A DNA stretch of 64,000 nt from Paraescarpia echinospica. Lineage: Eukaryota > Annelida > Polychaeta > Sabellida > Siboglinidae. The notes beneath the pieces were generated by a model that saw only the letters and a list, made by a program, of their open reading frames with translations, had not been told where the DNA came from and made no database searches. Positions 1-10,002 of this stretch are shown piece by piece (the stretch's first letter is position 1; every line of letters starts with the position of its first letter). The stretch covers positions 26,584,911 through 26,648,910 of the forward strand of contig CM034532.1 of assembly GCA_020002185.1 (NCBI GenBank), read 5' to 3'. Position numbers and translations under genes: made by a program.

Positions 1-18
1 CGTTGTTGTCTGTTCCAG

Positions 19-3000
19 GTGTTCCAGAAGAGATTCAACGGTGAAGTTGATTTCTACCGCGGTTGGTACAACTACAGGAGCGGCTTTGGATCCGTCTTCA
101 GGGAATATTGGTGGGGTATGTACCATTGCCTTGCTTTTCCCGGTTAGGAACCCATTGGGGTATCTTAAACGTTTACACACAGTGCTATGTGAATAGCGGC
201 GAACTATGCATGGCCACTCAACAAAATGTATGTGTTTATTGAAGGAAATGACAAACTTCACCAAGTCACCTCGCAAGAACCTTAACACCTTCGGGTTGAC
301 CTCAGCGACTTCGATGGCCAGTCTCGTTACGCAAAGTATTCATACTTCGGTGTCGGCGACTATGCGGAGAAGTATAGAGCTTCCATCGGAGGGTATTCGG
401 GGAACGCAGGTACGCTTACTTCTTTGTCAAACTTGTTGCAAATGCACTCAACTAGTTTTTGACGGATTGTTGACAACAAGGGTGTCCAGAAACAAAATCT
501 GCCGGGGTCCATTTTGGCACCCTTGAGCAATTTGTTTAATTTGCATATCCAATATGGCCGCCTCCACATCAGTATTTTATCATACATCCATTACAGTTGG
601 AATTGCACAATTATTCTAAATACATTAAGTACCTGGAGGCTCGTCCATGAAAGATTGAAAACAATATTTTGATCGGGCTTTTTTTATTTGCATCAACCCA
701 ATATGGCCGCCACCATATCAGTGCTTTAATCGTATAGCAATCAAACAATCAGTCACTTGGAATTTCACAATTATTCTAAATAAGTGTCTGGACGTTCATG
801 CCATTAACGAGTGAAACAGATATTATGATCGGGCATTTATTCAAATTATTCAAAATGCCACTTAGTAGGGGATTCGAGGTATCGATGCCGGTAAAAAAAT
901 GATGGAACTTTTTGAAATTTGCACAAATCCATCAAGGCAGCCGTCATATCAGTGGTTTATTATAACCATTATCTCCAAATATAGTTGCATTTTCCCAGTG
1001 ATTCTAAGTTCCATTTAGTTTCTGGATGTTAAGACTTCTACGACTGCAACAAATGCTTTGGTTGGTCATTTATTGTTTATGTGTGTAAATCCAATATGGC
1101 CGCCTCCTCAGTCATATGATCATATAACGCTGTTTCCGCATATATATGTGCTTGCATTTTGAATTAAACAATTGCCTTTATCTTATTTGTCATGAGAAAT
1201 TTATCACAACAATATTAATTGCAGCAAAACAACTAAACTCAAACGATCCAAAATGAAGAGAGACAAGAGTTATTGAATCCACCTATGTCACATATTGAAA
1301 TCAAATTGAGGCAGTTAAATATTTTGTTGATGATTATTAACATTATATGGCCTGAAAATAATTCCGATACCAAAATATGGCGATTTATATATGTGAGGGA
1401 AATATGCCTATAGGGGAAGTAGATGTAGTCTGAACTCCATCGTTGCGAAGACTTTCAATAAAACTATACTGAACAGAATACATTAAACAATGTATCACTT
1501 TCTAGGAGCAAATCTGAATGGATTACGTGCAGGGTGAAATACAACCGGCTATGTAATAACACTGAGTAGGCTAATGGAAATAATTAGTTCGACAACTCTT
1601 CCTGCACTCATAACAGTCATAGACTTTCAAAAATATTTGACACAATTCGTCTTCATAAAATAATGAAGATTGTTAAAATCTATGGCATCCGGAACAGCTA
1701 TTGTCAAAGTGTAAAAGACCATGCGTGCTAAAGTATTGGTACCAGTTGGAGAAACATAACTGTTTGGATCCTGGCAGGAGTTCTGCAAGAAGATACACTT
1801 GCACCGTACCTCTTCTTAGTAGTCCTTGATTTGACTTTGAACATAAATTCTAGAAAACCAAGTGCATGGCCTAGAACCACCCTGAAAACATTAACATTGT
1901 GACCAGAGAAGGAACCATTTTGGAGAAGGTCGACTATCTTATATACATCGGTTCCGGAGCCAGTTCTATAGCGTCTTATGTGACATACAGTAGGTCTTTT
2001 ACTGTTATGCTATGCCCTATAATATTACAATGTTATGTTATGTTTTTCTGTTGACTTGTATTTATATACTGTATGGTTTCTGTGTATGAAACATTTTTGT
2101 TTACTTCTTCTTCCATGCGCTGGTTGTCATCTGGCGGTCTTGGATGTCAGTTCATCTTCATGCGTCTTCTGAGTCAATATCCGGAAAATGTAAACATTCT
2201 TTCTTGACTCTTCTCTTGGTAACTTCGTTCACTTATCTATGAATTTACATTTGTTGGATGGTGTTTCCAGGTAATATTGAATATGTATCGGAACATGTTT
2301 TGTGTAACACCCATCTAGTTTTTATAGTGTCTTTGTTAGCATCCAAGACTCGCATCAGTACAGAGCACATACTCCACTGTTGCAGTGAATATGCAGCCAC
2401 TACTGATCCTGCGTTATTAAAATTTCTATATTGCTCTTATTGCCTACAGGCTTTCCAATTTACTAACTTCCTGCGATCCAGGAGCCGAGATATTTAAAAT
2501 CTTTGATTTTTTTCCAAAATCTCTGGTCACAATGTTATTGTTTTCATGGTGGTTCTAGGCCATATACTCGGTCTGCTTAGAGTTGATCTTCAAACCAATA
2601 TTAGCACAAGAGGTTTCTACTCTTGTCAAGAGTGCGATGTCGACAGCAAACTCTAAAATCGTGATAACCGCCGGTTTGACACGTCAACGTTTTTCTTGTG
2701 AGTTGAAGTCATGTTCTTCTTCCCGTCTGTCTATGGCCTTTTTCAGTGCATAGCAAAGGACTAGTACGCATTAATACGAAGAGAAACGGTGCGAGCGTAT
2801 CGCTCTGCAGAACTCCTGCCAGGATCCAGACAGTTCTGTTTCTCCATCTAGTGACAACACATTTTATTTCTCATGACCTCTTGCAAAGAAGATCATGTTT
2901 TAAATTCAAATTGCAAGCACATAAACATTTTGGATGTGCGGATACACACATACATGATATAATCATAATAATGAGGAGGCGGCCATATTGGATTTATGCA

Positions 3001-4079
3001 AATAAACAATAAATGCCCAATCATAGTATTTGTTGCAGTAGTAGAGGTCTTAAAGAAATTAAATGGAATTTAGGATTACTGGCTGGTAAATGCAACTATA
3101 TTTCGAGATAATGGTTATGATAGAATCATTCTTAAATTCCAATTATAATTGGATATATGATCAAAACACTGGTGGCCATGTTAGATTTATGAAAACTACA
3201 AATGCGAGACCATAATGTTTGTTTGATTCTTTAATGACGTGAGCCTCCAGACACTTAATGTATTTAGAATAATTGTGAAATTCCAACTTTAATTGGATAT
3301 ATGATCAAAACACTGATATGGTGGCGGCCATATTTGAATTATGCAAACTAAAAATGGCTGCAGAAGGTGGCACCCAGCGCATTCTGTTTCTGGACACCCT
3401 TATTGTCAATAATCCGTCGAAAACAGTGTTCATACTCGATTTCTAGTTTCAGCCTAACAAGGCCTGTTGGCTGCCCGACCATAATTTATAGTTTACCAAC
3501 GGATCTGGTGCTGGATCCTATAAAGGTGATTTTGAAACCGATGTTGGCGTTGAAGTAAAGCGTAGTTCTAGTTGACGTTTGACAATGACAACAGCTCTGC
3601 ATGTAATTTAGTGCAATGCATCCAAAATGAAAGTAAAACTGAACTTTTAAAGGGATTGCTTTGGCTATAGCACGTCCGATGTTATTGGGAACTAATAATA
3701 CGACTGTTGTACTGATACATATATAATTATGTAAGTATCACACAATTAACATATTAGTTATTGCTTTGGTTTTAGAAATCATGTTTAACTAGCACAGCTG
3801 CGATAACGACTATGGTATGTTGTAGGCGACTCGTTTGGTTTTATCGATGGTATCCGGTTCTCAACAAAGGATGCCGACCACGATACGGACATTGGGTCTT
3901 GTGCACAAAAGTACAGAGGAGCAATGTGGTACGCAGGCTGCCACAGCAATAACCTGAACGGGCTGTACAAACACGGAGTCACCGCCACCTACGCCGACAG
4001 CATGTGTTGGTATGCCTGGCGCGGCTTCAACTACTCGCTGAAGACGAGCGAGATGAAGATCAGACCAGCGAACTTCTAA
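19..4079 (+). pseudogene. Fibrinogen-related domain (FReD/ficolin-like) gene, 3' exons, in-frame stop in exon 2
   Basis: Three exons of a fibrinogen C-terminal domain read on the + strand: 19-115 (starts VFQKRFNGEVDFYRGW), 245-409 (contains LRVDLSDFDGQ and YSGNAG) and 3826-4079 (starts DSFGFIDGIRFSTKDADHD, ends KIRPANF-stop). Splice sites are AG/GT throughout and phases agree (phase 1 after both exons 1 and 2). The last exon keeps the family's calcium loop (DADHD), the conserved WYAGCH and LNG, and the late Cys in SMCW. FReD proteins are usually secreted lectins that bind acetylated sugars in innate defence, or matrix proteins. The 5' part, with signal peptide and any coiled coil, lies upstream of the window. 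Oddity: codon 283-285 is TAA, where family members usually have Tyr just before x-L-R-V-D-L. Either the allele is a pseudogene or this is a sequencing error. Identity as FReD is sure; coding status is not. Confidence 0.85.
455..3424. mobile_element. Foldback-type element with inverted termini in the FReD intron, enclosing inverted RTE-like RT remnants
   Basis: The outer ends are imperfect inverted repeats: 455-503 begins gtttttgacggattgttgac, and the reverse complement of 3376-3424 begins gttttcgacggattattgac; both continue into a gtgtccagaaaca motif. The arms (about 455-1330 and 2930-3424) hold several diverged copies of an AATATGGCCGCC-containing repeat, in opposite orientation left and right. 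The centre carries two degraded pieces of one RTE-type reverse transcriptase in opposite orientation: about 1560-1930 on + (VLQEDTLAPYLF-like) and about 2890-2250 on - (YALKKAID, a frame resembling DIALL, then INSKQTEYMA). Stops are frequent, so no product is made. No target-site duplication is clear. It fills most of the 3.4 kb intron. Confidence 0.6.
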
Positions 4080-4288
4080 GAGGACGCAATGTAAAGCCTG
4101 GTCAACGACTTAATACAATTTAATCCTAGGAAAGAAACGTTTATTATATGTTAATCAAGATAATAATATTGTTTATGTTTGATCAGGAACGTTTGTTTTG
4201 TTTCGCCTACAAAACTAAAGTAGTGCGGGGAATGTTACCAGCATAGTCGCTGTCAGGAATACGAATAAAAACATTCTTGATAGCACGG
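3523..4288 (+). repeat. Duplicated block A (intron end, last FReD exon, 3' UTR)
   Basis: This segment matches 5890-6656 along its length: the intron tail (gattttgaaaccga), the 254-nt exon and the 3' UTR (gtttcgcctacaaaact). The two copies are direct repeats about 2.4 kb apart and visibly diverged. Confidence 0.8.
4264..4269 (+). promoter_or_regulatory. Poly(A) signal AATAAA after the FReD stop
   Basis: AATAAA about 185 nt after the FReD stop codon. The duplicated block further on has GAATAAC at the matching place, so the hexamer is lost there. Confidence 0.5.
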
Positions 4289-4557
4289 ATAATTATATGT
4301 ATTTGTACGCATGCATGCATTCACCAATCAATCTATCTATACATAAATACATACTTAATTCCACCAACACCCCAAATCCCACCGACCCACCTACCCACCG
4401 AAACACCCACCGACCCACCAACCCCCCCCCACACACACATGCGCATACTCACACTCATACATAAACACACTCATACATACACACACTGAAACATACACAC
4501 GTACGCATATACACAAATACAATCGTACATACGTGCATAGGCACATACGTACATACG
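4289..4557. repeat. CA/CATA/CCCA-rich microsatellite tract
   Basis: Low-complexity sequence built from ACAT, CACA, CCACC and CATACG units. No gene is supported; open frames here come from the repeat. Confidence 0.75.
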
Positions 4558-5030
4558 AAGGGTTTCAGGGCAAAACGCGATAAACGCCATTTTTTAAATT
4601 TCGCCCAAATCAGGACTAAACACATGTTGAGCTTGTATACTATCTAATTTATACAAAACAAATCCCATGAAACAACGTACACAAAAAAGCATTTGTTTTC
4701 AAAATGCGATAAGCATCATTCGTCTTTTTTCTCAAAATGCGATATATACCATATTCAGCCAAGTCGCCGCTGCAACTACGTGGAGTGACGGCGCGCGGAG
4801 TATGAATGTACAGCGTTTTGATAACAAAATCATTTAAAATCACATTTTGCGTAACAAATGTCCAACAAATATTTCAGAGCTTGCCAGCATTCTTTATGAT
4901 TTTGGACTCTAAATATATATTTATCAACTTAATTGACAAGTTGTTATATAAACTTTGAGGATGAAACAAAAAAGTTACTTTTTCTCAACACGAAGAAAAT
5001 GGATTTATATCGTTTTCCCCTGAAACCCTT
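4558..5030. mobile_element. MITE-like element, 473 bp, terminal inverted repeats
   Basis: The left end aagggtttcaggg at 4558 and the right end ccctgaaaccctt at 5018-5030 are perfect inverted copies over 13 bp, with similarity continuing inward (aaaacg). The element is flanked by CATACG on both sides (4552-4557 and 5031-5036), a possible 6-bp target duplication, although the neighbourhood is itself CATACG-rich. Inside, a motif like AAAATGCGATA recurs three times near the left part. It has no coding capacity, so it would need a transposase in trans. Confidence 0.65.
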
Positions 5031-5141
5031 CATACGCACAAACGTACATACATACATACATAATACATACATACATACATACATACAAACATATATACAT
5101 ACATACATACACCTGTACATACATACATACGTACGTACGTA

Positions 5142-5225
<84 letters not shown>
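5031..5225. repeat. (CATA)n then (CA)n microsatellite
   Basis: CATACATA units run to about 5145, followed by an almost pure CA tract to 5222. Long histidine/threonine or cysteine/valine frames on both strands are artefacts of the repeat. Confidence 0.9.
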
Positions 5226-5226
<1 letters not shown>

Positions 5227-5724
5227 ACACATTCATGCACACATAATTGTATTCTCTCGTCGGCCGAGGAAGACATTGCGCTGTGTGGCTCCGGAACACC
5301 CGCAGACTGGAAATGGTAAGTAGCTGTCACTCTGTAACGCGTCTTACGTGCTGCTGCGAGGCGTTGGCGACGGTCATCCTCAAATCTTGCTGCTGCTCTA
5401 ATGGACAGTGCGCACCCTTTGGTTCTGTCAGTCGCCGCTTTCTGCAGTTATCAAGGCTGAAGATTTGCCCATTTCAGATTCGCATCTTAAGGCGTCCTTG
5501 CCTACGACTTCCGTGTGTCAGCTCCCCTTAGAACAGTTGCCTTGGAATTCGTGCTTCGTCCAAGCGTATAACATGGCCGGTCCATGGAAGCTGGGCTCGC
5601 AGTATATTGGCTTCGATGCGCGTGGTGTTGGCTCTGTTAAGGACTTCTTGATTCGTGATCCTGTCCTGCCGGCGTATGGGCATTATGGAGCGAAGAGAGC
5701 GTGTATGGAACTGTTCTAGCTTCC
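5226..5724 (+). other. Intergenic stretch with open frames, not recognised
   Basis: Two overlapping open frames of about 94-103 codons lie here. I recognise no family. No splice or promoter signal raises either above chance. Confidence 0.3.
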
Positions 5725-5880
5725 ATTTGCATTACCACCACCACCACCACCACCACAACCACCACCACCACCACCATCACCACCGCAATCACCAACACCA
5801 CCAACACCATCACCACCACCACCGCCACCATCATCACCAACACGACCACCACCACCACCACCAACACCACCACCACCAGT
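5725..5880. repeat. (ACC)n microsatellite with flank shared elsewhere
   Basis: An ACC/CAC trinucleotide tract preceded by agcttccatttgcat. The same flank plus ACC tract occurs at 63371-63480 (gagcttccatttgcat), so the microsatellite belongs to a dispersed repeat. Confidence 0.8.
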
Positions 5881-5889
5881 ATATTTCTA

Positions 5890-6656
5890 GATGATTTTGA
5901 AACCGACACTGGCGTCGGAGTGAAGCGTAGTTCCAGCTGAGGTTTGACAATAACAGTAGCTCTGCATGTAATTCAATGCAATGCATCTAAAACGAAAGTG
6001 AAACTGAACACACAATGAAGACATTTAGCAAACGTGTTCAAAGGGATTGTTTTGGCTATAGCACTTTCGATATTATTGGAAACTAACAGTACGACTGTTG
6101 TACTAATACATATAATTATACAAGTATCACACCATCAACATATTAGTTATTGTTTTGGTTTTATAAATCAAGCTTAATTATCATAGCTGCGATAATAACT
6201 ATGGTATGTTGTAGGCGACTCGTTTGATTTAATGAATTGTATCCGGTTCTTAACATAGGATGCCGACCATGATACGAACAGTGGGTCTTGTGCACATATC
6301 TTCAAAGGAGCAATGTGGTACACAGGCTGCCACGGCAACAAACTGAACGGGCCGTACAAACACGGAGTCACCACCACCTACGCCGACAGCATGTGTTGGC
6401 AAACCTGGCGCTGCTACTACTACTCGCTGAAGACGAGCGAGATGAAGATCAGACCAGCGAATGTCTAAGAGGACGCAACGAATTAATACAAATTAACGCC
6501 TGGAAAGAAACGTATATATTACGTGTTAATCAAGATAATATTTCTTGTTTGATCAGAAAGTTTTGTTTTGTTTCGCCTACAAAACTTAAATAGTGCCGGA
6601 AATGTTATCAGCAGTCTCTGTTAGGAATACGAATAACATTATTCATGATAACAAGA
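5890..6656 (+). repeat. Duplicated block B containing the decayed FReD exon
   Basis: Direct, diverged repeat of 3523-4288 that includes intronic and 3' flanks of the exon. It marks the extent of the local duplication. Confidence 0.8.
6215..6468 (+). pseudogene. Duplicated last FReD exon, disabled
   Basis: Same length (254 nt) and acceptor context (tgttgtag) as the exon at 3826-4079, in direct orientation. It still reads CAHIFKGAMWYTGCHGNK, then LNG, and ends KIRPANV-stop. A TAG stop at 6256-6258 replaces the Lys of the STKDADHD calcium loop, and the loop itself reads DADHDTN. Several other changes (FDLMNC for FGFIDG) suggest relaxed selection. The matching poly(A) hexamer is also altered. 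No upstream FReD exons precede it, so it is an exon-level duplicate. Confidence 0.85.
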
Positions 6657-6689
6657 TTTAACAAGATTGCCACCCAGAGAATTAACTCT

Positions 6690-7205
6690 AGATGATAAGT
6701 GGACAAGGAAGCCTTTTGGCTGATCGAGAGTCGAAACCTTTTTATCTATGTGTATCTCGCCAATCTGAGATATGTGCCGATTTTTTAAAAAACATATTCA
6801 CACTACTAACACCCACACAATCAGCAGATAATCTATTCCACACATTTACAGTCCTTTGTGAGGAAAAATTTCTTATATCTAATCTACACTGCTCCTTTAC
6901 TAATGTAACTTCGTGTCCTCTAGTCCTTCTATTTTTCTTAACTGAGAACAATATTTCTATCAATATTTTCATGACCATTCAATATTTTAAACACTTCTAT
7001 CTGATCTTCTCTGAATCTCCTGGTCTCTAGTGTTGTTCAACCACATTCTCTAAGGCGTATTTTGTATTTACGATCCATCAGTTTTTGTATCATTTTAGTC
7101 GCTCTCCTCTGTACTCTTTCTAATGTATCTATGTCCTTCTTGCAATATGGCCTCACGCTTGTAATAATCGTACTATTTCATTTTCTAAGCGCCACTTCCA
7201 ATGTT
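6690..7205 (-). pseudogene. Jockey-like LINE reverse transcriptase, 3' fragment
   Basis: On the - strand the sequence reads RPYCKKDIDTLERVQRRATK, then TTLETRRF, QIEVFKILNGHENID, RTRGHEV and NVWNRLS. This is the C-terminal region that follows the RT domain in jockey-like non-LTR elements. A TGA stop interrupts it just before TTLETRR; the second copy after the gap has TTA (Leu) there. The fragment lacks the RT catalytic core and any endonuclease. Similarity to the second block starts inside it, at 7015. Confidence 0.8.
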
Positions 7206-7215
7206 GTTCACAGCG

Positions 7216-8305
7216 CTTTATAACAATGTACATATATATGTTAAAAATAATGCAACAGTTGTTACATCACATATAAAATGAACTAATAATAATAATAATA
7301 ATTAAGACAATAAATATAGTAGAAGCAGAAAAGGAATGTTATATAAAATATCATAAAATAAAATAGTTAAGATCATATATATTATTATTTTAATAAATAA
7401 ACTAAGATCATACATGTTAAGTTTAAGAAACGCCAATGCAGCAGATTTATACATAAGACAGAGGATCTAAAAATCGGACATTGATACGTAAATCAGAGGG
7501 TCTCAGAAAATCGGACATTTATACGTAAATCGGATTAAAATGTAACAAAAAAGAATACTTTTCATAGACATTAATAACCATGTTTTAATGAAAAGTTAAG
7601 TTTCTGAAATGTCAGTGCATGAGATTTATGCGTAAATTAGAGGGTCTTGTAATATCAGTAAATTGTGCGTAAATTGGGGGTCTCAGGGTATTATGGAATT
7701 GTGTATAAATTTGAGTATTTCTGAGTTAGGAAAATGGTCACAGATCAGCTTTATTTCCAAATGCATAGCACATGTGCTCTTAAATCAATTACACATAACA
7801 GCTGTTAATATATATTTAATGTGTTACATTAAATAAAATATACGTGGACATAAAATAATGAAATAAATTATATGTAAACAAAAATGTTTGTGGTTTTATA
7901 GAAAGAAGAAAAAGTTTACTAATTTTATGTTCTGGGCGTAATATTATGTGGTCATACAATATATATTTTTATGGTGCAAAGAACCTTGCATATAGGCAGT
8001 CAATACATCTTTGATTACAAATATGTTATTATATTATTACAAACAGATACAATATTCACAAGTATAAGAACCAAAACTTAGCATTGTATTTTCTTCAATT
8101 TTTTTTACAATGGCCTGAGTGACGGAAGCATGCGTGTTGAATTTACTATTTGTGACCTTTGGCCTTGCTGGTGGAACATTTAGTATTTAAATAAAATACA
8201 TATTTTCAATTATAATGTGTTCCAGTTCTAACATTTACAGATATACATGGATTAAATAAAACGTGTACATTGTGTAAATGGATTGACTGACAATATTTGA
8301 GTACA
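7216..8305. other. AT-rich non-coding stretch
   Basis: AT-rich sequence with a short (AATA)n run near 7284-7300 and a local repeat of the phrase cggacatt..tacgtaaatc near 7475-7540. No coding region or RNA gene is supported. The matching stretch in the other block is 37481-38570. Confidence 0.5.
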
Positions 8306-8372
8306 CTGCTGCCGCCGCTGGTAATAATGCTTCTATAATACATATAGCATTATATATATATATATATATACA
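8306..8372. repeat. Composite repeat module: CTGCCG run, imperfect palindrome, (TA)n
   Basis: ctgctgccgccgct is followed by the imperfect palindrome atgcttctataatacatatagcat and a TA tract. The same three parts recur at 26.0-26.6 kb and in the second block (38568-38640, 56.1-56.7 kb). Confidence 0.65.
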
Positions 8373-8794
8373 TGTATGCGCCCCTGACACATACATCCTC
8401 CTATGCAAAGCAACAATGCAAGACAAGTGTAGATTAAAATAGGCCAACTTAATGACATTTAGCTTTATTCGTTTACATAACTCATAAACTACAACATAAA
8501 TACATCAAAACATGTTCACAGCAAGCATGCCGGCCCCAATGGTATTGCTAACCACTACCTACAAGTCGTAGACGTATTACCAACCACCAGTGCTAACTAT
8601 CTCACGACACTATATTTACCATTGACACCGTATCGGTGGGGGTCACTCCGCCACCAGGTCACCTCAGATCAAATGTGACCGACCCCCACCAACTAAACGC
8701 CACGCATTGTTACCGACATTTATGTCATTAAAAACAACACCACCACCGTTGGAATGTAGCTATTAAAACGATTTCATAAATATATGCCACATAC
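8373..8794. other. Non-coding, nothing recognised
   Basis: No convincing frame, RNA or transposon end. It contains a short near-palindrome around ggtgggggtcactccgccacc (8635-8660), with the inverse cgacccccacc at about 8680. Confidence 0.35.
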
Positions 8795-9245
8795 GTAAGA
8801 TACCCCTGCTGTCTCCGCCACTGTCAGAGACGCAGGTATACCTTAACGCTACCATATACGCTACCATATAGTTAAGCAACCGCTGCTGCCTTCGTCCCTA
8901 CTGCAAACTTCTAGAATCACTGCTCCCCCTATACAAGTAAGATATACCGCTGCTGCCTCCGCCCCTGTCAGAGACATATCCATACTGCAAACTTCTAGAA
9001 TCACTGCTCCCCCTATACAAGTAAGATATACCGCTGCTGCCTTCGCCCCTGTCAGAGACATATGCCTACTACCAACTTCTAGAAACACTGCTCCCCCTAG
9101 ACAAGTAAGATATACCACTGCTGTCTCCGCCACTGTCAGATACTTAGGTATATCTTTCAAGCTACCATCTAGCTAAGATACCGTTGCAGTCTCCGCCCCT
9201 GTCAGCGACCTGGATATCTACCCTCTAGAAACAGTGCTCCCTAAC
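8795..9245. repeat. 84-bp minisatellite
   Basis: The phrase cttctagaa recurs at 8908, 8992 and 9076, an exact 84-bp period, with more diverged units on each side. Since 84 is a multiple of three, the - strand shows a 28-residue periodic open frame (YLTCIGGAV...). I see no start context or splice sites that would make this a gene. Confidence 0.85.
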
Positions 9246-10002
9246 TAATCATGCTACCCTAATATATTTCCTGAACCCGTCTGAACCCCCAAGACCTGCA
9301 GCTCTAACCTGTGCATCAGACTCACCCCTTAAAGGGGAAATGAAATGCAGCTGTTTCGTGCTACATATTGAAATATATACTATATAAGTATACATTAATG
9401 GTAACAGAAACGTATTCATTTATAAGACAAACTGAAAAAACGATATTCAAATGTAATACTAAAACTAATGATACTAATGAATATATAAAAAACGTATAGC
9501 TGAATCCTTTGCTGCTTCATTAGTTTGTAGCACACAGTGTGATGTTTGAGAAATGGTGGTCTGTTGCAAAACAACTCACTATAAGTAACATGTTTGGACT
9601 TGGTTAAAATATTCCAGTAAATTACATATACCCAAAGTTCCCTACATCGAATAGTGTCTAATAAAACACATTGCATACCACAAGTAGGATACAAGCTTTC
9701 AAGTGGATGTTCCTTACTTTAGGAGGTCCTATACAGTAGTGAGAATCCACTTTGCCTAAAACGTTTCACTATTTCTGCCAGTGATGTTCAAACAATGTTA
9801 TTTAAGCATAGAAATCCATTGTCATTTGAAATTGGATGTAGTATCAATTTGGTGGCACTAAACCGAATTGATACGGATACAACTAGTTTTCCTTAAAGGG
9901 GGTTCTTTGCTTTGCCACATCCTCCTCTTTTGCTGGTTTTTCGATGCCTGTATGCTCTGCTAGAGTTACCTCCTTACTCGATGTCGCAACTTGGAGCATA
10001 CT
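9246..10002. other. Non-coding flank of the Kolobok remnant
   Basis: A 92-codon open frame on the - strand (9416-9694) resembles nothing I recognise. A 12-bp inverted repeat (gtatcaatttgg / ccgaattgatac) with a short loop lies at about 9840-9873. Confidence 0.35.

Noticed and set aside
4933..5330. Overlapping long frames on both strands rich in His/Thr or Cys/Val/Tyr
   Set aside because: Produced by CATA and CA microsatellites.
5637..5940. Poly-His, poly-Thr and poly-Val frames
   Set aside because: Produced by the ACC trinucleotide repeat.
8861..9160. Frame of 28-residue repeats on -
   Set aside because: The 84-bp minisatellite keeps one frame. A 2-bp loss in copy 2 breaks it.
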